From assembly GCA_001600095.1 (NCBI GenBank), contig BCIX01000001.1, positions 3,745,198 through 3,809,197 of the forward strand: a DNA stretch of 64,000 bases. Reading direction: 5' to 3'. The notes beneath the pieces were generated by a model, which saw nothing but the letters and a program-made list of their open reading frames with translations, made no database searches and had not been told where the DNA came from. This DNA is from Bullera alba. Taxonomy: Eukaryota > Basidiomycota > Tremellomycetes > Tremellales > Bulleraceae. A program made the position numbers and the translations under genes. Of this stretch, positions 12,419 to 22,268 are shown piece by piece. Numbering within the stretch: position 1 is the first letter of the stretch; each line of letters begins with the position of its first letter.

Positions 12419-13265
12419 ATGTCGGTTCACGACAAGCTGATTGTTGAGGAAGCAAACACTGTCCCTCTGGGAGAGGTCGAAGTCGAAGCAATGGACGGAG
12501 TTCGACTGGAAGAACCATCACATATGGACCTTGCGACCACAGATGCCGACTCTCCAACCGCGGACGGAGCGGTCGCATCACCCGTTGTCGAGATCGAGGT
12601 CCATTCCGCCGAAGAATTCCTTCAACGGCTCATCGAGCAAAGCAGGCGGATCGCATTTGAGGTCGAGGTCGAATTCGGTCGTGGTCTGGGGTGGGAATCG
12701 CGCTGGAACGCTCTGACCGACGCAGCACAAGCCGTTAGTGCGAAGCACGGTGGGTTGGAAGCCTTTCCTGGCAGGCTCGAGACTGGCTGATCCCTCTTCG
12801 CCAATAGCCACCCTGGCCGTAACCGAGCTCCTCGATAGGTTCAAAGAAGCCTACGAGACAGCCCATCCCAGGGATCACCAACCGGGGCGGCTATATAGCA
12901 ATGGGGTACTGGAGTATCTTCTATGCGACACTTGCCAACGCTCGTACGACACTTGTGACCGGGTGGTTTGCCTCGACGCGAGGGGTCGCGATCCGGCCTC
13001 GGCATACGCCGCCTTCATGGCGCAGAGAATGGTTCAGTGCGAGGTCGAAAGACCATACTTGCACCAAGCGTCGAGGAAGCGTCGAACAGAGGGTCCACCT
13101 CCAACAATCCTACTCTTCCGGCAAGAGGTAACAACCGTCGATCGTTTGGCGTCGTTTCCAGTGGGCGTAAGGGTGTACCACCTTGCCAGTGTTATCGCAT
13201 GGAGCCAAGAGATTTGCCTGATTTACTACGGTATCAGCTCTGATGGAGGGGCGATGACGAAGTAG
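12419..13265 (+). CDS. Orphan protein with CxxC motif (gene B of adjacent pair)
   Basis: No family is recognised. Exon 1 (12419-12749) is joined to the next exon (from 12808) by a 58-nt intron, GTGGGT...AATAG, which moves the frame exactly as needed. The N-terminal ~110 residues are acidic with a helical stretch (EFLQRLIEQSRRIAFEVEVE). The second exon carries LLCDTCQRSYDTC, a CxxC followed by further Cys. The stop at 13265 assumes no more introns. Alternative splicing around 13110-13270 would instead give a Cys-containing segment (PPCQCYR) and a Lys/Glu-rich tail ending at 13379, and that tail reads like real protein. The 3' structure is therefore unresolved. The gene lies 0.2 kb behind gene A on the same strand. 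Confidence 0.5.
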
Positions 13266-13379
13266 GAAGAGGACAAGACGGGAGAAAAGGGAAAGGATGA
13301 GACGAAAGAGAAGAAGGGGGAAGCCGGGGTTTCCAAAGATATGAGTGTGAGCAAACCGCCGCGTTCACATGTGATATAG

Positions 13380-13794
13380 TATGCTATCGTAAGCACGAGT
13401 GGGATGAACAACGGCTAAGGGAAATCGCATGAGATAGTTGCTGCATTGGATTGATCCAAGATTGATCAGATCGCAAATTCGCAGCCAATCAAATGACAGA
13501 TTGAGTAACGAGTTTGGTGCATCGGAATCTGATTGACGATATGGAAAGCTAGCACACGGTGCTCAGCGCGCAGCGATCAGCGCTCATCCGAAGCTCGAAG
13601 GCCGAACACGTGCCTGTTCGGCGATGACCGCCTCGATGTTGTTGAATTTTCTTGTCCACCACCGAGCTGGTACGCTACGGATTGGCTACGGAGTATAAAG
13701 CTATCCGTAGCGTTGCCACTGCATAGCAAGCTAGCAATCAATCCACTGGAATCTGAATATCGTCCAGCTTACTTTCACAGCACTCACTGCAACC
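13380..13794. other. Promoter region of the zinc-finger gene
   Basis: This gene-free stretch contains repeated GCGC-type words around 13560-13590 (AGCGCGCAGCGATCAGCGCT) and, further down, an AT-richer segment with a TATAAAG sequence near 13694, about 100 bases before the next ATG. These are plausible core promoter elements. No gene is seen. Confidence 0.45.
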
Positions 13795-15055
13795 ATGCCG
13801 CTGTTCAAGCTCACCGAGAAGAAGCTCAACAAGAGGAAGAGGGATGAGGAGTCGGGCGTCGCAAAGGTCAAAGCAGCCATGAGGGAGATGGGCGAGCTCG
13901 AAGACGGTAGTGATAGCGACGAATCTGGCAGCGAAGAAGGCAATGTATCGGAGGAGGCAGGCAGTGATGAGGAAGAGGACGATATGATGAATGAAAGCGT
14001 CGGCGAGCTGTCAGGCGAAGAGGGTATGTCTACTTGATCTACCGGGAAGTCGCTTGAGCTGAGACCTGTTTCTAGACTCTGATAGTGACGACGAGGCAAA
14101 CGACGCAGGGGAAGCTGGAAGCGAGGGAGGTTCCCAAGGTGAAGAAGATGCTGAAATGGACGGTATGAGCGATACAAGTGGTATGTCCAACTACACCTGT
14201 CTGTCCTGGTGGTGGAACATAGTGTAGTGTACTGATAACCCAATCAGACTTCCCAATCGCCATCGATGAGGTCGCCTCGCAACCTATATACGGCACAAGT
14301 GAGACCGCGGATGACTCGGCATGCGTCGTATGTCCCGGCAAGGTATTCCGAAACGACCACATGGCACAAGCGCACCTCGATTCAAAGGTCAGTGATGTCG
14401 GGCTCTTCCGTCAGTTGGCCACTGACACCTTTGTGATAGCCACACAAACGGGCAATGCTGAGATGGGACCGAAAGCTGAGATTGGCCAAGGAGGCCGGTG
14501 AAACGTTGTCTGAGGACCCACGGGTAGTCGTGCAGGCGATCGTGGAGGAGATGGAGGATCTCAAGCAGGTGTGTGCATAGTGTCCCGACAGCAAGTTCGA
14601 GCTGACAACCTGCGCAGAATCGCGAAGCTAGGCAAGCCGAGTCGAAGAAGAGGAAGCAGAACCCTACAACCAAGGCTGTAGAGGTGACGAAGCCCCAAGC
14701 AGAGCCCTCATCAATGCCTGCAGCACCGTCGACATCCGGAGATGTACCCTCAAATGCACCAGCAAAGAGGAAGAATAGGCGGCAGCGAAAGGATAGGACA
14801 GATGAGAAGGCTGTGAAACTTGTGGAAGCGGCGAAGAGTCAGCAGAAGGACCCAGAGTCAGGCGAGGTCAAATTGAATAGGAAAGCCAGGCGGTTGGCGG
14901 CGCAACAGGCGAAGAAGGCGGGTCAGGGCGAGGGTGTAACGCCTGAGGCTTCACCCACACCGGCGATAGCCAACGGAATGAATGGCGACGAGGAGATCAA
15001 GACGAAGAAGCCAAAGAGGAGGATGAGAAAGTCGCAAGGCGACGTTGTGGCTTGA
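13795..15055 (+). CDS. U1/JAZ-type C2H2 zinc-finger protein, probably nucleolar, 346 aa
   Basis: Five exons (13795-14023, 14076-14180, 14248-14387, 14440-14568 and 14618-15055) join in frame to 346 residues. The N-terminus begins MPLFKLTEKKLNKRKRDEE, then comes a long Asp/Glu/Ser tract (about 35-110). A single zinc finger follows: CVVC, then HMAQAHLDSKPHKR, a C-x2-C...H-x5-H spacing typical of U1/JAZ-like RNA-binding fingers. The C-terminal half is Lys/Arg-rich with basic clusters (KRKNRRQRKDR, KKPKRRMRK) that would serve as nuclear or nucleolar signals. Alternating acidic and basic tracts are typical of ribosome-assembly factors. The nucleolar role is inferred from this composition, and a specific orthologue was not identified. 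Confidence 0.8.
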
Positions 15056-15165
15056 TGCGAATCGGCCATTCCACCCTGCATGTCAATATATCTTGCATGC
15101 TGCTACCGATTCTGCGAGGCCGAGGTCGTAATGTCGTCCTTCCGCGTACGACATCAATCGACCAT

Positions 15166-15974
15166 CTAGTATCCAACGCTCTTGAGGTAATCGGCCAGCT
15201 TTGCGACGACAATGTTGGCGTCTCCAGCCTGGATAGGCGAGTCGTACTGATCACAGCGTCAGCAGGAGTCATCAAGGGCTCAGATGAGTGCATACCTCTC
15301 CAACTAGGATAGCCTGCGTTGTGGGAATGATGAACACGCCTCGCTCCTGTGACAAGTTATTAGCTGGCTTCCTATGTCCAGACCACGCATAAAACCGTCG
15401 CACTGCACTCACGCCTTTTCTGCCAATGACCTCGTCCTGCTCCGCCTTAATGGTCATAAACTTGAATCCAGCAAGCGTGACACCGTTGGCTGGGTAGGCG
15501 TTAGATCGTCACTCTGACCAGGTTGGAGAGCTCTCGCGAGGTATTACTCACCCCGCGCCTCGTCAGGTTTCGAGAAGATGGTCTTCACGATAGCATCCTG
15601 CTCCTTCTGCGCAAGCTGGACTGGGTTCAGCGACCATGCTCTCCCGGGAGATTTATAGAGACGACAAGCGCCCTATGGATATGCAGACGAGAATCGCTGT
15701 TGGAACAACGAATGTTGCATCACTCACAGTGTAGCCTTTCGAGGCGGCCCAGATTCCACCTTGTTTACCGATGATGGCAGCTTTCGAGATTTTGCCAGTA
15801 GCCAGCAGCTGGTCGTCGACGTAGGCTTGGCAAGTCAGCTTACTGTACCAAAGACGTTGCGAAAGACGTGTGAAGGATTCATAGGAGCGCGGAGGATATT
15901 GAAGACGGAGGCCGTTGCAGCCTACCGCGTTCGAGCCGTATGTGATTGGCTACTGACTCACCTTGCCAAGACAT
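15166..15974 (-). CDS. PFY1: Profilin, 127 aa
   Basis: Six exons (15974-15962, 15825-15728, 15615-15552, 15489-15413, 15346-15296 and 15246-15166) splice to 127 residues, the usual profilin length. The start MSWQAYVDDQLLATG is the diagnostic profilin N-terminus (helix 1, part of the poly-proline binding face). It is followed by GKQGGIWAASKGYT in the first strands and QAILVGEYDSPIQ in the last strands, and the protein ends KLADYLKSVGY. The first exon has only 13 coding bases (four codons plus one base), so simple ORF finding misses it. Profilin binds actin monomers and proline-rich formins, feeding actin filament growth in cytokinesis and polarised growth. The intron 2 acceptor at CCAG just before LAQKEQ was chosen because it keeps the normal family length. 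Confidence 0.95.
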
Positions 15975-16475
15975 GTTGAATGCGTTCTGGGGATCGAGTT
16001 AGTGTCGTTGACCTCGGTTCAGGAGTGCTTCGGGTAGGTACTGGATGTACAGGTGAACGTTGACCAAACGTTGTCGGTGATGCTGCGCTGGCTGCACACT
16101 GGAGCTGGAGCTGGAAAATGCGTCATCACTCTTTTGCGCGCCTAGAACCGTTGGAATCCTTTCGGACAGCGGCGTTGCTTTCACCAGCTCACCTCACTCG
16201 GCTCCGCTCATCGCCTAAGTCATTGCTGGGATGATAGCATAGTATGAGCGAAGAGGCATGCAGCTATTCTGATACAGACGATGCATGTGAATTATGAGAA
16301 ACAGTGTGGGTAAAGTGTATGTCCCGCCTCGAGCCTGGTCTCCGCTGCCGCCCTCGCCCTCGAGCTTCGACCCGTTGACCAGACCGCATCTGACCTCTTT
16401 CCAATGACCCGAGTCTAGTCCTAAGAATATGCAATCCTTCATATCTCCCGTGGTGAAGATGTCGAGAGTCGCCAT
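15975..16475. other. Region between profilin promoter and VTC1 3' end
   Basis: About 500 bases, presumed profilin promoter and leader plus the VTC1 3' untranslated region. No coding sequence with plausible composition was seen. Small minus-strand open frames here are continuations past the VTC1 stop. Confidence 0.5.
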
Positions 16476-17359
16476 TTACTCGTAGACGGCCTTCAAAATA
16501 AAATTCGTGACGATAGCAGCTGCCAAGGGAAGTCAGCTCGGATGTTGCTTTGTGGCGAAGGTAAGGCAGCTTACCAAGCAGACAAACACAAAGCACAGTC
16601 TGCAGCAAGTATCATCAGCGACAGTGACATCATGACGACTCTGATCGACAGGAGATCTCGGAGTGATCCTTGCGTCTGGGCACCCATACGATCTCGACCT
16701 CCAAGGTCTCGAGGGCAGGCAGCTCGACGACATCTTCCCCAGCCCCCTGTGAAGAAACGTGTAACTTACCGGACCTAGTCTGTCGTCATAAGCAGCCCCC
16801 GTTCTCAACCGAATCGACCGGGCTCTCATCTGGTACACCGTCAAGGCGTAAATCATGACCGCCATGGCGATGATCGTGTACATGGCCGCAGATATCTTTC
16901 CGACCTGTCAGATAGCGGTGTGTCAGCTGGACTCTCAGTCTGACACGACAAGAGATATGATATGACTCACCTTGTCACCGAAGTTGAGCAATCCCACGGC
17001 TAGACCTCCGAGAACTACCGCAAAGTGCAGCCATGATAGGAACGTACGTCTGAGTGGGGCAGATCGGACCGATGATCAAGGAAGAGGGAGGAAGCGGCGG
17101 GATTGTATAAGTGTATATGGGCGGATGATCGAGGGCAAGCAGATGAGGTCGAGCAAGATGAGAGCAAGTTCACAATGAGCTCATGACCAGACAAGCGGGC
17201 GGGACTTCAGACTTACTCGTTGGCGAAAAAGACTTTTGGCTCAACTCTGACGGGAAGCGCGATCCTCTGTGGCACGTGTCAGCGCCCACTTGGCGACGCA
17301 ACGCTCGATGGGCCGCTCACTTTCTTAGCAGTCCGTTGCAGTAGTGGCTGTGTAGACAT
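16476..17359 (-). CDS. VTC1: Vacuolar transporter chaperone subunit 1 (VTC1, DUF202), 123 aa
   Basis: Six exons (17359-17321, 17266-17217, 17049-16971, 16904-16770, 16599-16575 and 16519-16476) splice in frame to 123 residues. The product begins [13 protein letters not shown] and continues with the family signature [19 protein letters not shown], then the second and third hydrophobic helices ([14 protein letters not shown] and a helix ending NFILKAVYE), with YDDRLGP between them. This is the complete three-helix DUF202 core without an SPX or polymerase domain, as in Vtc1. In yeasts Vtc1 is the common membrane subunit of the complex that makes polyphosphate from ATP and moves it into the vacuole. 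Exon 5 is only 25 nt. Regulation cannot be read from the sequence. Confidence 0.95.
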
Positions 17360-18059
17360 GGTGGAGATTTACGCTTTGCGTGTGTGTAGATGCGAAATTG
17401 GTAGGGCTGAAGACGCGCGAATTGGCGTCCCGACAACAGCAACGTAGAGCGTTTGTCGTGTAAGAGGCGAGACTTGCTTGAAAGTGTGATAGAAGTTTGG
17501 GCAGTGAGATATCGACCGTGTTGAAATGCAGGCAGCAAGGCAAACTGCGGGTCAAGAGTAGATACGAGATAAAGTTGGGAGAGCTTGAGCTTGGATAGAG
17601 TTATCGAGTGAAGCAGACTGGAAGAGGATTGAAGGCGCCGGTTGGTCCGCCCACACACGTGCTTGGTCCCTCGGGAGGCATCTCATTTTGAATTTCACTT
17701 GTAGGCCTGCGGCTGCCTGCGAACCTCCGCCAGCATTGCCTATCTATCTTACGGAATGCGAAGACACGTGGTCGGCGTCAGTGGCAACATTAATGCCTCC
17801 ACCAGCCGCCTGGTTCTGGCAACTTCCAGTCTCCCATAAGTAGTTACTACTGTATGCAGGGCCAGGTACCACCGGGTACCACACCCGGCCAGCGCTGAAC
17901 GTTGAACGTTCAACGTTCGACGTTCCACGTTCAACGCTCAAAATCACGACTACTGTATCATCAGATTTATACACCTGAACCAAAGTGACCCTCGAAGGAT
18001 TCCATCCAGCAACAAGGTATTCGCCCACGACTATCTACATCTCCCTCAATCTTTCCAGC
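17360..18059. other. Divergent promoter region between VTC1 and the TPR-MYND gene
   Basis: This 700-base stretch separates two divergent genes and must carry both promoters. Its notable element is a cluster of repeated GAACGTT/AACGTTC words at about 17893-17938, including a 22-bp perfect palindrome (listed separately). Otherwise I see nothing that can be named. Confidence 0.55.
17897..17918. promoter_or_regulatory. 22-bp perfect palindrome within an AACGTT repeat array
   Basis: The 22 bases at 17897-17918 equal their own reverse complement. They are built from overlapping GAACGTT and AACGTTC units, and degenerate copies (TTCGACGTTCCACGTTCAACG) continue to about 17938. The array lies about 140 bp upstream of the TPR-MYND start codon and 540 bp upstream of VTC1. 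Its symmetry suggests a site for a dimeric factor or a cruciform. That function is inference. Confidence 0.6.
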
Positions 18060-18808
18060 ATGTCGAACAACCTTCCCCCCGGTTTCCCACCCGGTATGAC
18101 CTTCAATTTCTTCAACGGCAACGGCTTGGACCCCTTGCAGTTCCAATCCGGAATCGATTCGAACAACTCGGCGGTTGCAGCTGCATTGTATGGCCAAACA
18201 GACGTCGCCATCGCCCGGCACCGTGAGGCGCTCAAAATGAAGCTTCGGGTGCACGGGCCAAACGCCATCATCACGGCTATCACCTACAACGGACTAGGAG
18301 AATCCCTATTGGAGGCAGGGGAGCTGCAGGAAGCAGAGGAGATGCTGCTGAACGCATACAGAGTCAGAGAAGGATCTGGCAACGGGGACAACTTCGACGC
18401 AGCTGTCACACGAGAAAACCTAGGAAGACTGTACGAGGCTAAGGGTGACTGGGCTCGAGCGCGCAGTGTTCGAATGGAAGGAAACACTCGCGGAAGAAAC
18501 TCGTTTGCCTGCTCCAACGACAAGGTAAGATTCCTGACCCGTACAAACGATCATCAGCTGACATCAGACGTCGATAGTGCCCTGGACAGACTTTCCCTTT
18601 GTCGAGGATGAGCCACTGTTCAGCATGCCAAACGCCATTGTATTGCAGCAAGGAGTGCCAAAAGATTGACTGGGCGCAGCGTCACAAGGCTCTGTGCAAG
18701 TCCAGGGTGGTCTCGGCATTGGCAGTCACACTACGAGTACTAGTTCAGTTGAGTTCGCGGCTCGGTAATGTAAATATCTGCTGTCTGTGGGAAGTCGCCG
18801 AGAGCTGA
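18060..18808 (+). CDS. TPR repeat protein with C-terminal MYND zinc finger
   Basis: Exon 1 (18060-18524, 155 codons) and exon 2 (18578-18808) are joined by a 53-nt GTAAGA...TAG intron in phase 0. After a Gly/Pro-rich start (MSNNLPPGFPPGM) come two to three tetratricopeptide helices pairs at about residues 35-135, with typical AYRVREG and ENLGRLYEAKGDWARA segments. A MYND zinc finger spans the intron: CSNDKC before and at the junction, then HCSACQ, YCSKECQ and WAQRHKALC, giving the full C/H ligand set. MYND fingers bind proline-rich partners. The combination suggests a scaffold, but no specific role is known. The sequence after CKS is doubtful: the annotated frame becomes hydrophobic, whereas another frame gives a Gly/Ser/Thr-rich tail stopping near 18771, so a further small intron or a frame problem is possible. 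Confidence 0.8.
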
Positions 18809-19036
18809 TAGACCAGGCTACATATTATTGACAGGCTTGAGAATCTCTGACTAGCGTTCAGAGGTCATCGCCAACGTACTTAATTCATGGCATACAGGAC
18901 TGAGCAGGGGAATACGATCCGATTGACTTCAAGTCTAAATCTACCCTTCCCAAAGTATGTCTCCAGCCGTACATCTCAACGTCCTCCGGTTGCTACTACT
19001 GGTACTAAACCTTATCTCGGACCCACGACTGTGTAC

Positions 19037-20471
19037 TCAGCCAAACCACAGGCGGTAGCGCTCTACCTCTTCCAAAGGCAAGAGTTCAAACGCCTCCTCT
19101 CTGACCTCCTCGACATTCCAGCCGCAGCACTCCCATGGAGACGTGTTGCGCCAGTTTAGGATCCTGGCTCTCGTAGACCAATCCCTTTGGTAGACCGGGT
19201 CTTCGTTGAGTAGGTACTTGAGGTAATGGTTGAATACACCCTCGTAGAGTTGAATCTCTCTTCTTTCCGTTAATGCCGATTTCTGCAATTGCTTGTAGGC
19301 TTCCAGCTGCGTTGGGTGGTCGCGAACGGCGTCGGGCACCTCGTCCGGTATGATCCGCTCCGCCATCATATAGTTGTTTGTGGCGCTTTGTGGCATGACG
19401 ACGGAAGCCGAGGCTTCCGTGGTCGCCTGGCCGAAGAAGTTGATTCCGGTGCTCGCCATCATTTCATCGATATATTCCTCGGAACCGTATGATTGCGCCG
19501 TTTTCGATAGGACGCCCAGTCGATGCATGAAACCCTCCTGCAACCTCTCGGCCTTGCCCATGTCTCGGGGTAGGATTGAGCCCTCTTTGGCAGTGCGAGT
19601 CAATCGGTTGCTCCCAGGATGGAATATCCAGTTGTTGATTGCACCCACGATGATGTTGGGTAGATCGAGTACATTTTCGTACAGGTGGCGTGTCACGTAG
19701 CCTTGATTGGCGAAGTACGCGTTGTCGAAGGCGTATGGGCCATTCCTGGTGTAGACACAGACTGATTGTGGTAGATGCGCGCTAACAAACATGTCGACGT
19801 ACGCTCGCGCCAAACCTGTGGCATCGAAATCCTGCTCTTCCAGACAATCCCACCCGCGGTCGTATCTCTCTCCCAGGATGAATGTGCGCACTGAACCGAA
19901 TGGCGGGTATGCGTGCAGTATTTCGATCTTTTCCATCAATGAGTGGAATTCTCGAAGCTTCTCTACCGCCAGCCGCCTGCCTCTCCGCTTGTTTTTTGCA
20001 GGTGACATGCCGACTAGATCCCAAACATCCACTCCATACGCCGCCTTTGCACACAGGAGGGAATTCAACTTGAGGACTGGTTGCGTCGCTGGCCCGAAGC
20101 CGATGATGTGGATTGCTGTGGTGAGATCTACCAATTCCGCCTTGGAACGGAGTCTTTGTGATCCGGGCTGGTGATCGCCATTGATCGGAAGCCCTTTGAT
20201 CAAGGTTGGTAGGTCGTTGACGACAATCGAGGTGTAGAGGATGGGAGATGCTAGATTGTGGAAGAGCTAGTGACCGATCAGCGATACCCAAATGAAAGGC
20301 GAAACGGGCACGTGCCACGTGAGGCCGAAAGGGGATCTGTTGCTCACCAGCGATACTCGACAGATGATGAAAGTCAGACCAAGTGCCCCGTTTCCACGGA
20401 GGAGGTCCTTCGCGTTTCAGGCATCCGAAGATCAGAGACCATAGCTCGGGCGGAAGCTCGCGCGAAGTCAT
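19037..20471 (-). CDS. F-box-like hypothetical protein, 445 aa
   Basis: Exon 1 (20471-20348) and exon 2 (20250-19037) join in frame through a 97-nt intron (GTGAGC...TCTAG), giving 445 residues. The start, MTSRELPPELWSLIFGCL, is the ELPxEL...IF pattern of an F-box helix 1. After the junction the text SPILYTSIVVNDLPTLIKGL continues the pattern seen in basidiomycete F-box-like proteins that lack obvious LRR or WD repeats. The remaining ~350 residues show no motif I can name. If it is an F-box protein it would recruit substrates to an SCF ubiquitin ligase. That is an inference from the N-terminal ~50 residues only. Confidence 0.75.
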
Positions 20472-22238
20472 CCGGTTGATTGAGGCGGAGGTCTGTGTGC
20501 AGGTCTGAATGACAATTGAGCTGGAGGAGTCGCAGAGGCCGAGGGAGACGTCGGGGTGATGTGTGAAAGTGGTTGCTCAATCTGGGATCACAATGTAGGC
20601 CTCACCAGTCTCGCCACAGGAAGCCACAAGCTAGTGATCAAGGCAACGTCAAGAATGGATGAAGCAAGGCATCGATGTCTGATCGTTGTTGAGCGTGGTA
20701 CCGTGTGCTACTTACATGAATGCTCCGGCTCCTGCGCCCTGTCGGCGTGTCGCACCGCGCGCACCGCAGCGCCGCAGCGATCCTGGACGCCGAGACGCGT
20801 CGCGTATACTCACGCGTACTGTACTTAATTATCTAATACGGGCGTGCGCAGGCGTGCGTGAGCGGACTTTGCAGAACACCGTGTGATATTCTGCGGCCCG
20901 GCATGCATGATCTGCTGGTCGTGCGACCCTCTTGGACGTGGATCTACGTGGATCCACCTCGAGGGAGAGCCGTGATCTCAATATAACCCGCGCTCGTGGT
21001 GATAGGCGACTCGCGAGGAGAGAGAGAGCTGAAAAGCCAGATATGACTCGCGTATGTTCCTGGTCCTATCTGACGCTTGACCTCACGCCGACTGACTCCC
21101 ACCACCAATTCCATCCTTCATAAGTGCAAGGAGAGTACGAGCACTCGTACTACAGTTGTGTTCCTCATCAACAATGCTTGACAGGATCGGATCGAGTAGC
21201 GGGCACCTTTCACCTGCGCAACTGCGCTCTGTCCCTTTAGGCCGTTTGCACATGAGTGGGGCCTATGGACGAATATGGGAGCACTTGCCTCTGAATAGCC
21301 TCAGATTATCGTCTTTCCACTTCAGCTTAAGCTTAAGCACTAACTAAGTACAGTGAGCAGATGCTCGGATTTCGATCGTCAGGCACCAAACAGCAAGAGT
21401 CCTCAAGAGCCCTCAGCGGCATTGACATCTTTGCATACTACCTCATACTACCGCTGTCGTCCTCCTTGTGTACACAGTCTAAAGGGCATGTCAAGGTCTT
21501 GTTTGAGCAGATTTTGAGCTGTTCACACAGCTCCAGTACCACCATATCGTTCGTAGCCAGAGAAGCCGCGTTGGAAGCAAAGCTGAAACACCTGCGCAGG
21601 CCGGCGGCGTGTTTCGATTGCATATTGCGGGCCTCCACATGTCATAAAACTTGGCCAAGTGGCCGTTCCCGTCACTCCCTCTTTTCCACCCACCAAACAG
21701 TTACAGCACAGCCCCGTCCCAGTGGCAAGCGCATCAACCATCGAAGCCACGAGCATCCAAGGTGGCAGGGATCGCCGGTCGCGTCCAAACCAGACAGTAT
21801 CGTGCACTTTGTCGATCCTCAGTGAGCCGAAGCTGTGTGATCCACTGGTCACCTGTCAACTCGCTTGTCCGACGATTTGCACCGCGACGAAGTCAATCGG
21901 AAGGGACACGGGCCGATCGCGATTCGAAGAAAGGAGTACGACGCCGACGGCAGACAGTTAGTTCCCAGGATCCCGTGATTCTCTGGTATTCTCATCAACG
22001 TCCCACATCGCAACGCAGACTGTTGCACTTCACCTGCATACATCTCTCAACGCACACACACACAGAGGGATCCATCAATCAGCATTCGAGTTTAGGTCAC
22101 CGCGCCTTTTTCCCACTTTCACGATCAACAACAACCGCCTCGATCTATCGTATAATATCAAGACAGCACATACAGCATTTCCACAGCCCGATCAGCACCA
22201 CGACAGAACCAGGCCCTCGGACAAACGCAGAAAAGCCC
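20472..22238. other. Intergenic region and chitin synthase leader
   Basis: About 1.8 kb divides the F-box-like gene from the chitin synthase gene, and both promoters must lie here. A duplicated word ACGTGGATC occurs at about 20936-20954. The ~250 bases before the chitin synthase start are CA-rich with a short (AC)n run near 22054, typical of an untranslated leader. A 200-codon open frame at 21651-22256 has random-looking composition and is not called a gene. Confidence 0.55.
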
Positions 22239-22256
22239 ATGAGCAGATCCGCTTGA
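22239..22256 (+). other. Short upstream ORF in the chitin synthase leader
   Basis: An ATG at 22239 opens a five-codon frame (MSRSA) that stops at 22256, 12 bases before the chitin synthase start at 22269 and in the same frame. If the transcript starts upstream of it, ribosomes would meet this uORF first. The transcript start is not known from the sequence, so a regulatory role is only possible. Confidence 0.45.
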
Positions 22257-22268
22257 GCACACTTCATC

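Noticed and set aside
20472..22238. Transposon or solo LTR in the long spacers
   Set aside because: No terminal repeats, target-site duplications or reverse transcriptase/transposase frames were seen here or in the 6.4-8.9 kb spacer.
21651..22256. 201-codon open frame before the chitin synthase gene
   Set aside because: It lies in CA-rich leader-like sequence, its residues look like translated untranslated DNA, and no splice joins it to the main gene.
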